From the NCBI GenBank assembly GCA_015680685.1, contig MNCI01025192.1, forward strand, positions 1 to 34,006: a stretch of DNA of 34,006 bases, read 5' to 3'. Positions within the stretch are counted from its first letter, which is position 1, and every line of letters begins with the position of its first letter. Under the pieces are notes generated by a model. The model did no database searches, was not told the origin of the DNA, and was given only the letters and a program-made list of their open reading frames with translations. This DNA comes from Gnetum montanum. Its lineage: Eukaryota; Streptophyta; Gnetopsida; Gnetales; Gnetaceae. Below are positions 1 through 11,216 of this stretch, one piece after another. Position numbers and translations under genes: made by a program.

Positions 1-261
1 CAAAGCCCTACAAGGGATGTGAAGCCCTTCTCAATGTCTTCCACTTGCCCAGTGGATCCAAGAGGCAAGGGGAATTTGTTGATTGAATCCATTCTTGATG
101 ATGTGCTGCTAACAAGGCATACCTATTCTCCCCTAGTTCACCTTATATCGGGTGTCAAGGTCAAACATGGCTAACTGGGGTCACATGTCGCCAGTTTAAG
201 GCCTTGGGTAAACCAATGGGTTTATGCCCGTTTCTGGCTACTTACTGGTTCGGGCGCACCT

Positions 262-278
262 GGGGTAACTTCGAAGTT
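262..278. repeat. Palindrome AACTTCGAAGTT within GGGGTAAC context
   Basis: A perfect 12-base palindrome (AACTTCGAAGTT, 267-278) follows GGGGTAAC and is itself followed by GTTCC. It resembles the GGGGAAC...GTTCCCC hairpin family seen at 5336, 6070, 8430 and 14,022, but is more diverged. Confidence 0.4.
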
Positions 279-329
279 GTTCCAGGGTCACTGTCGTTCC
301 CCGCCCCAAGGGCCCACTCGAAGGGTCCA

Positions 330-367
330 CCAGCAAGATGATAGCTTTCCAGCAAGACGATAGCTTT
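330..367 (+). repeat. 19-bp tandem duplication, 2 copies
   Basis: CCAGCAAGAYGATAGCTTT occurs twice head to tail, differing at one base. It is one of many small tandem duplications in the first 14 kb. Confidence 0.85.
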
Positions 368-512
368 CATATCAGGTGGACGTGAACCTGTGTGGATGGC
401 TCAATGCAACCCCAAGAAGCCTTTGAAAACCTTATTCTAACAAGAGTTGGTACCATTGTTTACCAATGACCTTAAGCAAGAAACACAATTCTTTTCTTCG
501 TTTCTTATTAGG

Positions 513-526
513 CGGGGAATACCCCG
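513..526. repeat. Short hairpin CGGGG-AATA-CCCCG
   Basis: A perfect 5-bp G/C stem closes an AATA loop. No U-run follows, so it is not a convincing terminator. Confidence 0.5.
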
Positions 527-730
527 TTTCTAATTCCAAAGGCAAGGTTGGTTAGTTAGCCGAATCACTCACAAGTTTGTGCCTGGGGTGGGGAGATGGG
601 CTAGGACTAGGTTCGTGTTACTTGTGGGAACTCCCCTCCCTGGGGTCATACCCTGCCCCTTCAGGGCCCTCTCTTCCTAGGTTTGTTGATAGGAAACTCT
701 CTAGGCGATCAGGTTCAAGATTGATTTTGT

Positions 731-786
731 GTTTAGGATCGATACATCTCAAGATTGACTAAACTCTTGTTTAGGATCGATACATC
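731..786 (+). repeat. 18-bp direct repeat, period 38
   Basis: GTTTAGGATCGATACATC occurs at 731 and again at 769. The sequence between them is not obviously related, so this may be a partly decayed 38-bp tandem duplication. Confidence 0.75.
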
Positions 787-2040
787 GTATGATGATGCAC
801 CACTACAACCGTGCAGGTTCAACGACAAGGTGATTTGCTTCTAGGAGTAGATAAAGTAACCGAGTTATAGGTTACATGTAATGAGATCCTTGGTGTGTCC
901 CATCCCGCTTTCCACAAAGCAAATGTTGAAAGGAGATGTTGTCCCCTAGCTCTAAAAGTATCTCCCAAGGGTCTGCGTGTCCCATCAAGCTTATCCATAG
1001 GTAGCATGTAAAGGACAAGTGTCCCCAAGGAAGTGAAAGCAAATCCTAAGGCTATCCAAGGGTTGCCCGCGCTCCCCAAGGATGCTTAGCAAAGCTTCTC
1101 CTTTTTTGGTACACGTGTAAACATTGCTTACGGTAGCGTGGGCTCTTCTGTGGCACCAGCTCAAGGTTATGTACCCATCCATCCCTAGGTAAAGTGGGTG
1201 CCGCACCCCCTCCCCTCCCGGTTGCAAGTCCCAAAGGCTAGGAATCGTAGAGCATAGGGGTCCTAGTAACCCCCAAGCAAGATTCTGGAAGTAGGTGTTC
1301 CCAAACGGCTCCAAAGTTCAATAGTGAGCAACTGTAAGCTTTTACCTTCGGGTCTTTGCGAGGTGTGCCCCTAGGTCCTCAAGGGGAAAAGTGTAACCCT
1401 TCCCTTTGGGGAGACGACAACCTTTTTGAAGTAGGGAAACGGCCAAGCCATTACCCTTCCTTCTGTGGCATAGGCCAAGGTCCAGAACTCGGTTTCCAGA
1501 TTCAAGGTTGGGTGACCTTCTCAGGTATCTACTTGTCCATGCTTGGACTTATGATGTTCGGTAATTATAGAATAGGTACTTCTGGTTGTACGTTGTCTAC
1601 CTTCAAGTAGCGTAGATTGGTAACGTGACATCCTTGTAGCACTTATTGTGAGCACTATGTGTCAGTAGCGTGCCTTGGCAACGCTGCTATCTCTCTTGTG
1701 ATCAAAAAAATGTATTTGGTGTTACCTTGGGGGGAAACACGGTTCTTAGACATGTCAGGAAGTAGACATGTTACCTAAGGGTACCTTAGGTTGAACTTAG
1801 ACATGTAACCTTAGGACACGTATCCTTTGGAGAAGCACCCTGTGGGCACCTAAGTCTTCCGTAGACCACCCGATACGGTACACCACTCTTTCAAAAGGTA
1901 ACAACTTTACTTTTGGTTAGTCACCCGATACGGTACCTTGTGATTTCTTTGATCGCTACACGGAACGGAAGGCATAATCTATTCACTTTAGCCTGCAGCT
2001 CCTTATATGTAGGAATACGTAGGTAGTTACGGTAATATAA

Positions 2041-3090
2041 CTAATTGTTTTGCATAATCTTAGAATGACGGCTCAACAAGTGAGACCACGCGAGGCGATG
2101 GTGAAAGTCTCGTATGAATTTGTAACGGGTTTTCAAACGATTCACGCTCAAGCAGCCTCCGTAAAAGGCTACGCCGACCATAATGGTACTAATGTATTGA
2201 AGTAGTGCCTCGTCTGACATTAAGCACATTTTGCTGTGACGAACTTCACTACGAGCCTGCCCTTTCTGTTTGAGTTTCTTGTTGTTCACCTCAGTATGGA
2301 TTCTACCCATGCGAGAGAAATGAACCAACGCTCCCAGATGGGTGCCATCTTCAAGGGGGCCTTTTTCTTCTTCCACTAACGTTATTTCCAGGTTGCTCGT
2401 TTCGGGAGTTAAGTCTATGAATCTCATTTCTTCGCTTCTACCCATGATAATATCATCGGCGTATCGAAGGTAATGAACGTTGCTGCAAGCCATATCCAGC
2501 GATGTTAGATATAAGTTCATGAGCATGGGAGATATCGCTCCACCTTGCGGTATGCCGATACCTCCCCTATTGGTGTAGTCTTTACCTTCCTTATCTAATA
2601 TTTCGCTGCACATATAGTTACAAATCAATCTTATAATTCCAGGTGGCGCTCCGGCCATCGATAGTTGTTCAGTCACTTTCTCGTGTACCATCGTGTCGAA
2701 ACACTTAGTCACGTCCATAAATTGAATTCTATTTACACCTTGAAAATTGCATAGGTCGGCGTAAAGCGTAAGGCATCCACGGTGGGGCAAAAATCCATGA
2801 CTGCTTGGATACATTAGGGGGCTCAAAGCTTCCGTTAATGTGCCGATGAAGCGCACGAAGTAGTGCGCGGTCGTGCCTGTGAGGGATTGTAATTGGACGC
2901 AGTCCAACCTTGCCCGGTGCTTTTGGAATGAACAACCGAAACATTCGGTCGAATTGGTATGACCCAGATCTGAGTTTACGATGCAGTTCCACTATTTCAG
3001 CGTGAGACAGGTGCCTGTGTTTCTTGTACTGTTTAATGGCAGGTGTATTGTTGGTGAAATCCGAGTTTCGACCATTTGTTTACAGAACTG
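2041..3090 (-). pseudogene. Group II intron-type reverse transcriptase, frameshifted
   Basis: This is a minus-strand relic of a reverse transcriptase/maturase of the group II intron (organelle) type, which would aid splicing and retrohoming of its host intron. The N-terminal part (about 3040 down to about 2860) shows the first RT block with IPKAPGK and RPITIP. The downstream 288-codon frame carries the NSYGF-like SSHGF block, the motif A region (VTKCFD), the fingers/palm block GIPQGGAISP, and the catalytic YADD (near 2460). A short domain-X-like C-terminus ends at a TAA at 2041. The two halves lie in different frames, so an indel lies near 2840-2870. A second frame break lies in the 5' part, where a coding stretch is duplicated (3016-3180). 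I found no domain V motif on either side. Nuclear nMAT genes are intact proteins, so a mitochondrial relic is the likelier source. The family call is firm; the origin is inferred. Confidence 0.85.
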
Positions 3091-3180
3091 TTTGCCATAA
3101 GTTTCTTTTAGGTTGNGATGTTTCAAGTATTGTTTTATCAAGGTGTATTGAAGGTGAAAACCAAGCTTGGACCATTTACT
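3016..3180 (-). repeat. Diverged tandem duplication inside the RT 5' region
   Basis: On the minus strand, two related blocks of about 62 bases (3016-3090 and 3119-3180, period about 103) both encode a KWSKLGFH-like stretch followed by IKQY, but in different frames. One copy has an extra base near the centre. The undetermined base at 3116 lies at the edge of the second copy. The duplication adds to the loss of the reverse transcriptase reading frame. Confidence 0.65.
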
Positions 3181-3212
3181 GTTACTTTGCATCATAGTCT
3201 GGCTGTTTATAC

Positions 3213-3467
3213 TTAACACATGAATACCTTGGCAGTATGCCACTTACGAGCACGACACGAGACAGGTACAGGCAGGATCGTTGGCATGATGCAGCGAGCC
3301 TTCTTGGAAAGCATACACGCTTCAGTCATCGTTGATAGGCATATAGCCTTATATAAGGCATCTAGGCTTCTGTCTTCAAGTCGTCCTTCTTCAGCAGTAC
3401 TCAACCTCTTCAGAACAAAATTATAAAGATAATGTAAGCTGGCGTTTCCACGAAACGACTGGGACAT
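3213..3467 (-). CDS. Unidentified short open frame upstream of the RT relic
   Basis: This 84-codon minus-strand frame lies just upstream of the reverse transcriptase relic, in the same direction. It contains an acidic, leucine-rich stretch (residues 15-50). It could be the decayed N-terminal part of the same RT protein, or simply a chance frame. I recognise no domain. The only argument for it is position. Confidence 0.2.
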   Translation of the reverse strand: MSQSFRGNASLHYLYNFVLKRLSTAEEGRLEDRSLDALYKAICLSTMTEACMLSKKARCIMPTILPVPVSCRARKWHTAKVFMC

Positions 3468-3469
3468 TT

Positions 3470-5335
3470 CATGACCGCGAATAGAGGGCGAAGAAGAGTA
3501 CCCCCTAGCCCGTGGGGGCCTTTTCAGGCACTGCAGCTCTATACCTGGTCTAGATATTTTAGCTCGTTGCCTGCTACTTTTGGGGATGCAGAGTTTTGCT
3601 TTAGGGTTCGGAATCGGTAACTTTTCAGCAAGACTGCAGTCGTGGTCGGATAAGCATGTTGGCAGGGGGCGTAGGAGCGCTTCTGTCCAACGGCTATTGA
3701 GGATCGCTTACGCTAGCCTTTTGCTTACCCTAACCATTTGTTTATTTAGGGCCGACCTTCACTTCCCAAAGCCTGCTTCTAGGTTACCTAGTCTAGATTC
3801 CACATCCGGTACTCCTAGAGTAAATTCCTCAATCGTTATTATATTTATTATACATATAAACAAAATCTCATATCGTGGTAATATACATTACATTATATTG
3901 AAGCGAAGGTTGATTTTAGTTAGTACAGGGGAAGGTTTGGTTAAACCTGAGAAGGTTAGGGGGAACTTGTTTCCCTTACTCTTAGCTGTCCATATCATGA
4001 CAGGTAGTTTCAGTTGCCCGGCTTGAATAAAATAGGTTGTTGTTTTGATAACTTGTTATATACGTTATATATAAAAGTTTTGGTGGTTGTTTGATTGTTA
4101 CATAAAACATTATTTTACGTGCATTTCATAAAAGCATCATTTTGTGTGCATGGGAGCATCGTTGATTATATATGTTATATCAAACAGGGTTTAGATGCAC
4201 CGTTGATTATCAGATTTGGACGGTTCCATCTCCTGACTCGTTCAATCTCTTGTTCCCCTCCAAATTATCAGATTAATGAAGTGGGACTTAGTAGTTCGCG
4301 ATAAATAAGGCAAAGACTACACTAACAGAGGAGGGGCGTAACTAAGGGGAACAACCCTGGAGTGACCTTGGCATTCGTGGAGCGATTTCTCCTATGTTGA
4401 TTTTCCTCCGAGTTATGTATTAGTGAGGCCCCGCCTACAATAACATTATCGAAGATACGGACAACCCACGACAATGGGAAGAAAAAAAGGAGAGAGTTGA
4501 TTTCACCAAAGATCAAGGGAAAGGTAGAAGAGAAGGGCAAGCAATAGTTCACCTGCACGGGTACAATTGACACCGAAGTGAACTACACTGGATGATTCCT
4601 TCCATTGGGATCAAGATTGCTCTCGGCAGGATGAGATTCGTTTACTGAGGGTAGTGGTACAAAGAGGTGCAGGCACCTCAAAGGCCAATTTGATTATGCC
4701 TAGGCGAGCATGGCAATGGCCCATTCTGGGTCATCTTCTTGAGGGACAAACCACTCTTTAGACTACATAAATGTCAAATGTATCAAAATATACGCCCTTT
4801 CAAGAAGGGTTTGTAGTTTTAGGTTTTATATGCCCAGGTAGGGATGTCCCTATGAGTCAAAGAACTTGTCTAAGATCAAATGGGGATATATTCGTTAGTG
4901 AATAATGGTGTTGGTTTGTTACCAACACTTTTCGAGGGAGTATCTCCATAATCGACAGAAGCTCTAGTATCATCCTGAAAAGGGGCAAGAGCAACCTTAC
5001 GAACCTCCACATACGACTAAGGCTTTCTAATCCTCACATAAGAGATAGTATTCATCTCTTGTACGAGACGGGCTTTATATAGCCTGTAGTCGGCCGGGCC
5101 TCCATATATGAGCAAGCGAGCGAGTTACAAATACCCTAATCATATCATACGAATCAGGGTACTTCTAGTACCATGACAAGAGATGATTAAGTCAACTTCG
5201 TTATATGGGAGGGTAGGAATCCTAATCTACATCTACGAGTAAGGCTACTAGGAAATGTCTACACGGAATCTATTCACAATAACTATGGGAAAGTTTTTGT
5301 GAAGTGTGTATATGGAGGCCTCGGCTAGCACCTTA
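3470..5335. other. Gene-free segment
   Basis: No recognisable gene. A 148-codon plus-strand frame at 3580-4026 has low-complexity hydrophobic patches but no domain, and I treat it as chance. From about 3840 to 4200 the sequence is AT-rich with repeated TATA-like tracts (ATATATTACATTATATTG, TTATATACGTTATATATAAA). Nothing else stands out. Confidence 0.5.
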
Positions 5336-5359
5336 GGGGAACTCGGGGACTCGTTCCCC
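5336..5359 (+). repeat. Hairpin repeat GGGGAAC...GTTCCCC, copy 1
   Basis: A 7-bp perfect stem (GGGGAAC at 5336-5342, GTTCCCC at 5353-5359) encloses TCGGGGACTC. Close copies lie at 8430 (same orientation) and 14,022 (opposite orientation), and related ones at 6070-6210. Confidence 0.75.
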
Positions 5360-5532
5360 ACCCCTTCGAGGCCCTCCCTAAATGAACAAAATTCTCATCA
5401 ATCAAGGAGGATCCGTCTATGCTAGGTCTTAGAAGAGGCCTTTCTCCTATTTTATGGGTGCTAGCTAGTGAGTGCAGTCATGGGTCCATGACTACATGAA
5501 GCTAGAAAAGGCTCGTGGCCTATAACCGTAGT

Positions 5533-5594
5533 GCCCGTAGCCTGTAACGCCTGTAATCGTAGCGCTCGTAGCCTGTAACGCTTGTAACCATAGT
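5533..5594 (+). repeat. 31-bp tandem duplication, 2 copies
   Basis: GCYCGTAGCCTGTAACGCYT is repeated at a 31-bp period (5533 and 5564) with a few substitutions, and a partial earlier unit begins near 5520. Confidence 0.75.
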
Positions 5595-5689
5595 GTCGAG
5601 ACATGAGTGGTTCTCGCCTAAGTGCAGTGGGTAGGGTCCTTGTGCTGAGGTAGACAAGCCCCTTGAATTGGCTCCGTTCAACCCCACGG

Positions 5690-5726
5690 TCGGGTTTTGA
5701 ACCCCAGTGGCTTGGAGAAGCCACTG
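5690..5726 (-). repeat. 9-bp hairpin with tRNA B-box-like sequence, possible SINE trace
   Basis: A perfect 9-bp stem (CAGTGGCTT / AAGCCACTG, loop GGAG, 5705-5726) lies next to GGTTCAAAACC on the minus strand (about 5693-5703). That sequence differs from the pol III B-box consensus GGTTCGANNCC at one defined base. No clear A box, cloverleaf or poly(A) end is visible, so a tRNA-derived SINE remnant is only possible. It is not a functional tRNA gene. Confidence 0.3.
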
Positions 5727-6007
5727 CGCTTGTCCTAATCCTACAGGGCACATACGACACCAGAAAGTCCTCTAGCCCTAACTTATTAGATAACTAGCCA
5801 GCTTATCTTATTAAGCTTATCAACAGCGGTAGCGGGAACTGAGTTCCACAAGTAGTGCTTCATGAAATTATGTACGTATATAAGAAAGAACTCAATATAT
5901 TCATCGAATTTTCGGGACCTAGATGTTATCTGTTGTCTTGAAAAGAGAAATGTAAGTGAGTATTGACATACAACATCTTAGCACTCTAATCGCTAATAGC
6001 ATAGCAT

Positions 6008-6057
6008 GACTACGTTTCACATTACGTATCAAGACTACATTTCACATTACATATCAA
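6008..6057 (+). repeat. 25-bp tandem duplication, 2 copies
   Basis: GACTACRTTTCACATTACRT is repeated at 6008 and 6033 with C/T or G/A differences only. Confidence 0.8.
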
Positions 6058-6069
6058 ATACGATACTCT

Positions 6070-6215
6070 GGGTAACTCACTTTGCTCGTTCCCCATGGCC
6101 CCTAGCAGGGTAACTCACTTTGCTTGTTCCCGCCACCCTCTTCAAGGGTAACTCACTTTGCTTGTTCCTGCCACCCTCTTCAAGGGTAACTCACTTTGCT
6201 CGTTCCCTGCCCTCC
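6070..6215 (+). repeat. 38-bp tandem array, about 4 copies
   Basis: Units starting at 6070, 6108, 6146 and 6184 each begin GGGTAACTCACTTTGCTYGT and continue with TCCC plus a C-rich spacer. Within each unit GGGTAAC and GTTCCC can pair, the same layout as the isolated hairpins at 5336 and 8430. Units 2 and 3 are almost identical; units 1 and 4 diverge in the spacer. An open frame running through the array is a by-product of the repeats. Confidence 0.9.
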
Positions 6216-9090
6216 TTACAAAAAAGTAGTTTCTATTGGTTAAATAGTGTGGGGCCCTGGTTACCTTGCATTAAAGAAAACCAGGCAGGTACTAATGATG
6301 TAACCATCAACATTACCAGGGACAATGCTTTTGTACTATGCTTGTTTCACGGAAAAACACTTAATGAGGTGCCATTCCATGGTTTGTTTCCCTTGGGAAG
6401 ATGTCCATGGTGCCCTTGTTTCATAGGAAAACACCGCACCGACTTTGGATTCTACCAACCTTTTCCCTAGGTTTTATCAAGATCGGTGTGTAATATCAGC
6501 CTCGGGAAAACACTTTTTGATTGATTCATACAACCAAATCCCTAGGGAAAAATGCAAAATGCCAAAAAACCCTGGGTTTAGACTTTTTATTCGTTCCATT
6601 GTTGGTCCGCCCTAGGCATCAATTGTTTATTGCCCAAAATCTTAGGTTTAGACCAACATTTCAACCATTTTTGGATTGGGTTGTCCTAGTTGTGTTTTGA
6701 TAATAGTCCTCAAAAAGAGGGATTTGTAGTGTTATTAAGTTAAGATAATAGTTCTCAAAAAGAGGGATTTGCAATATCACACCTCGTTGTTCTAAAAATT
6801 TCCATGAGAAACCTTTTTGGAGGGTCCATGAGTAAGCTCATTCGAAGAATTTGCTTCTCCTTCAGTGTGCGCTCATTCCATATACAGAGCTTATATTGAT
6901 CAAACTTTATATATTTAAAAGGGTTCAGAACTCTTTCACTTTTTGTAATTTCATGATATTCTTTGTTAGATAGTTCGTCATTGTGCTAAGACATTGACGA
7001 AACTTGCATGTATTTATAGATCTAGGGGGAAGGGGGACGTAAATACTTGGGAAAGGTTAGTTGAATACTTAAAGACGTTATTTGGGATGGAAAAAGGGAA
7101 GGGCTCTTACCTGGTGCAACTAACTTCTTTAGAGAGGCAATCCATTATGCTATTACTTCTATGGGTTACTGGCCTATGGCGTTTCCTTGAAACACTACCT
7201 TGAGTCAAGCATTGTAGTGAAACGTTACCTTTGGATAGTCTCATCTAAAGCCTAACAGGGGACATCATTTCAACGAAACGCTACCTTAGGAGCTGCTTTC
7301 ATCTTGATGAATGGCATTTTCTTACAACTTAGCTGTTGTTGTATCAAATTTGTTAATCTACAACCTTCTCCTTACCAAGTTTTCTTAGGAAAGGTATTTC
7401 CTTTTACACTCTCTTGGGATAAGTGTTTACGTGGAGCGAGACCAGGATCTGCATTAACGTTACACGAGCCCCTTTAAGATAAGTGTTTCCGGGAAATGAG
7501 CTTGCCTTGAGCAGGGACACCACTATTATTTATATTGCATCTAGGGTGTAGCAGTCTAGAACTTGAAGGTACATGCATACATGATTTGGATAATGGGTTA
7601 TAGTCGAGGACCAATCATTACCACCGGTTATAGTGAGGCTAGCCCTTTCTTTGGCAGGTTGGCGAGGGTCGATCTCCTAGGGGGATCACCTTGGGGACTG
7701 TTATGGCTAAGGTGGACCTATATTTCAGAAGGGTAGCTAGGCCCTCCGCTGCAATAGTAGATCCCTTGATAACTGGCATGACTTAGGTGAATACTAGGGA
7801 TCATTTCATTTCATTTATTAATATAATATGAGATAATATGAGCCTATAGGCTTCATGTCTCACGGACCCATGAGAACAATCACTAGCACATTTAGCATGT
7901 TAATTGGGCTTGATCTAAGATGAGACTTAGGAGGTATCGAGGAGTAGAAGATTATGATGTAGGAGGGCCAGGGCCTAAGCGCATTGAAGGATACAAGCGG
8001 GAATTTCGTTTACAGCATTAAATTGTTTACAATACAACTCATATTCATATTGCACACAAGACACCTCGTCTCCACATGATGACAATACTTCAGGTACAGG
8101 TCGACCACTGTAAATATATTTTCTTTATTAGTTAGAAAAATCAAACATAATTCTTCCAGAGGAAGCCTCCGTCCACCAGACACTATGTTAGTACAATTAA
8201 CGATATTTGGAAAATCTATTAGGTGCATAAGACATCACAAAAAGAAGTATGATCTTCTTAACAAATGTAGTTATGCTATGCTCGACTGAGCATAGGTTCT
8301 TACAATAAGGCTCATAGAATAGGAACAAACATCACTAGAATTCATTTTACATGACAAAAACAAACAAAAGGCTATAGCCTTTAATAGACCTTAAGGAACT
8401 CATGCAAGAATGTTTGTTGTGTAATAGGGGGAACTTGGGGACTCGTTCCTCGCTAAAGCCGTCGTGTTTTATTTTATATTAACACACACCAATTCTATTC
8501 ACTAGAATCAGAGCTCATCCAAGTATGAAACATATCACGATACGGGAGTCACAGGCTTCCTAGAAATTAGCGTTGGCTAGCAGCGTAGCTTGGTCGTTAG
8601 GGTCCTCAAGAAGAAACACTGTAGGCAACATGTTATTGTTGGTATACTAACTTACCATGTTAGGGACAATTGTTTAGTTGATAACGACCTAGTATAGGAG
8701 GTCCTAAGGTGACAGAAGGTCACAGACGTTAGCAACCGTGAGTTCAGGGGCAATTAGGGAAAGGGGGAAGAGAGACCTAGAACAGAGATGGACTAAACAT
8801 CTGTCTAGGAAATTAGACATCCATAATTGAAACGGGTAGGATACTATCCATCATTGATTGCGGGGCAGTTGGACGCAGCTTACACACTTCTTGGAGATCA
8901 GCAAGTCACACATTGGCTGTGCAAGGACTTGAGGATAATGTCAATTCGGGCATAGGTCATTCCCAAGATAGAAGGAAACTAAAGTATAGGTTCAGGTGGG
9001 GTAACGTTGACAAGACAGGCCACTATTGACATAGATCAGAGTTATCATTCGCATAAGCGGTACATGGTTTTTTGCCGTTTGGCGGGTATC
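6216..9090. other. Gene-free segment with dispersed short repeats
   Basis: No recognisable gene. Short phrases recur imperfectly: GATAATAGTYCTCAAAAAGA at 6699 and 6744; GAAACRYTACCTT near 7190, 7219 and 7274; GGAAAACAC several times between 6350 and 6510. A hairpin copy lies at 8430 (listed separately). The small open frames have no domain. Confidence 0.5.
8430..8449 (+). repeat. Hairpin repeat, copy 2
   Basis: GGAACTTGGGGACTCGTTCC has 5-bp inverted ends (GGAAC / GTTCC) and differs from the centre of the copy at 5336 at one base. The flanking sequences are unrelated to those at 5336. Confidence 0.75.
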
Positions 9091-9098
9091 ATTACATA

Positions 9099-9180
9099 GA
9101 TACCATAGAGTAGAATTTCATAGAAGCGATACCATGGAGCAGCATTTCACAGAAACGATGCGCTAGACCACTTATCAAAA
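9099..9180 (+). repeat. 29-bp imperfect tandem repeat, 2 to 3 copies
   Basis: GATACCATAGAGTAGAATTT and GATACCATGGAGCAGCATTT start at 9099 and 9128. A third, weaker unit starts at 9157 (GATGCGCTAG). Most differences are transitions. Confidence 0.7.
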
Positions 9181-9691
9181 ATAAGCATTTGACGCTTTTC
9201 TCTCTATCAAAGAGCATGACAGAAGGACTCAGAATTGAATTTAGTAATGTTGTTATATGTTACAACCAAGTTTACTTTATGATAGAATAGATCGTTTTAG
9301 ATGACACTTTATGATAGAATTCAATTCAATTCAAACCACTTGATATCGTTCAAACAAATTTTAGCACCATTTTTGATATAGTAAAGTAAAGGTTTTGTAA
9401 AGGGGTTTTTTCATATGTGTAAAGGTTTTGTAATCGAGAATAGAAACACCTAGGTTTTTCCTACCTCGATTACTAGAGCAGTATTTTATTTCTGCCGTGG
9501 ATGCGGTTGACCAAGTCAATATCATCAAATTGATGGAGGTGAGTAAGTGTACACGATGAAACACGATGAAGTGATAAGCAACTGTTGCTTGCTGGAGAAA
9601 ACTTCAACACTATGAAACACAACAAAGTGATAAAGCAAAACATGATGAAGTGATAAAGCAACTGTGGCTTGCTAGAGCTCCTCTCGGAATT

Positions 9692-9780
9692 ACCTTATCT
9701 ATGTAAGTACATGCTACACCTTATCCGTGTAAGTACATGTTACACCTTATCTGTGTAAGTACATGTTATGCTTTATCCAT
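9692..9780 (+). repeat. 26-bp tandem array, about 3.5 copies
   Basis: ACCTTATCYRTGTAAGTACA units start at 9692, 9718 and 9744, with a partial fourth unit near 9768. Just upstream (9545-9665) another imperfect repeat, AAACAYRAYRAAGTGATAA, occurs three times. Confidence 0.85.
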
Positions 9781-10869
9781 GACGTAGGCCAAGGCTGCAT
9801 TAATAGAGGCGGTATCGGCATGCATCCTGCTCCCCTATGTTGATGAACCTCTACCTAACATCACTAGACATCGCTTGCAATAGCATTCATTACCTTTGAT
9901 ACATGACACCATCATTTGTTACCTTCAATACGCGACACCATCATCAAAATCTGGGGCCCCGAATCTGGTTTCGTTGACCTGTTCTCTATCGAGACTACCT
10001 TCCTATCAATCAAGGTGGTGGAAGAAGAGAAGAGAAGAGCCTCCATGAAGGTGGAAACCATCTGGGAGCATTAGTTCATACCTATAAGGGTCGAATAGAG
10101 ATGGACATTCACTCACTACTTATAGAAACACTAATATAAGCAAATGGCTGGCTCAAAGAAGTGAGGCTCATCTATGATCAATGAGTATAATGGACAACTG
10201 AGTTGGACAACTGATGAGTATAATGGACGACCAAGAACTCCTGAGGTACATAAGTACAATTATGGTTGGTAGGAGTAGCCCCTTGTACGTAGTAGGTAGC
10301 TTGAACGTTAACCATCGTGAAACATGAAAATTCATACGAGACTTCCACACCCGACTAGCTTGGTCTCATTTGTTAAGCTAGGCATCATTCCCTTTTTGAT
10401 AACTAAAAACGTTTTTTGTGTGTACGCACTTTATATAAACTATATGTACTATTTACTATGTATAATGTACCTACAAATTGAATGGAATACATGTACCTTG
10501 TTGCAAACGCTGTAAGTAGTTTCGTTAAATGAAACTATCATATCATCTATAAATCCATCTCTCAATCTATCTCTAAGTATCTCCTCTGGCCCAACCATCA
10601 ATGTAGTGTGTGTTGGGTGTGTCAAGTTGTGCCCATCCCTAGTAAGGTTCCTCCCTTGGGTAAGATGAAGAGTGTTAATGTCTCTTTAACAAAGTAAAAG
10701 CTCCTTGTAATGTGATGGGTATCCCCTCCCTGCAAATGCGGTTATTTTTCTGCTATTTCGATGAGCCTTCCTTTTTTTGATATCCCTTAATGGTGAGCCA
10801 AACTTTGAGGGTTATCTATAAGATCCTTTTGGGTAATCTCCTCCTAATGGAGAGTTTTTGGGTTAAGTC

Positions 10870-10911
10870 AATCTGGCAAGTGCATCCCCCAATCTGGCAA
10901 GCGCATCCCCC
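10870..10911 (+). repeat. 21-bp tandem duplication, 2 copies
   Basis: AATCTGGCAAGYGCATCCCC occurs at 10,870 and 10,891, with one T/C difference. Confidence 0.85.
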
Positions 10912-11132
10912 AAGTAATCTGCCTAAGAGTTTGTCAATTAAGTCCAATCGATATAGTGATAGGTCTTAGCTAGTGAATGTCGTAATGGGACCATTGTGAG
11001 GCATGAAGCTTCTCCCTGCTAAGAATTTTTATGCCTATTTCAGGGTAAACCCACGTTGCTAGTGCTCCCTACAAGACCGGGCTAGCCTCCTTGTTCAGGT
11101 GGTAAACGTTTTATAGGTTAGCAACTAGAAAA

Positions 11133-11216
11133 GACCCTGTAAATTGTCTTTTCTTGTACTTGCGGGGAGCGGTGGACCCTGTAAATTTTCTTTTCTTGTA
11201 CCTGTGGGTAGAGGAG
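11133..11216 (+). repeat. 42-bp tandem duplication, 2 copies
   Basis: GACCCTGTAAATTKTCTTTT followed by CTTGTACYTG occurs at 11,133 and 11,175. The second halves of the units are more diverged. Confidence 0.8.

Larger units (their letters stand above)
1..2040. other. Gene-free segment with short repeats
   Basis: No reading frame here resembles a known protein; the short open frames have no domain or motif I recognise. The segment has a moderate base composition, clearly less AT-rich than 19.7-25 kb. It contains several short direct repeats and palindromes, listed separately. The phrase CACCCGATACGGTAC occurs twice (near 1868 and 1922), and a decayed relative occurs near 13,516. Confidence 0.6.

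Noticed and set aside
1861-2040. Group II intron domain V downstream of the RT relic
   Set aside because: The repeated GATACGGTAC phrase recalled part of domain V, but the GAAA-looped hairpin and paired GUACGGUUC strand are not there.
3580-4026. 148-codon plus-strand frame
   Set aside because: No domain, irregular composition, AT-rich second half, and no promoter or homologous neighbour that I can see.
5690-5726. tRNA gene
   Set aside because: Only a T-arm-like motif and a hairpin are present; no acceptor stem, anticodon arm or A box can be folded.
6070-6215. CRISPR array
   Set aside because: The 38-bp units are contiguous without unique spacers, there are no cas genes, and the context is a plant genome.
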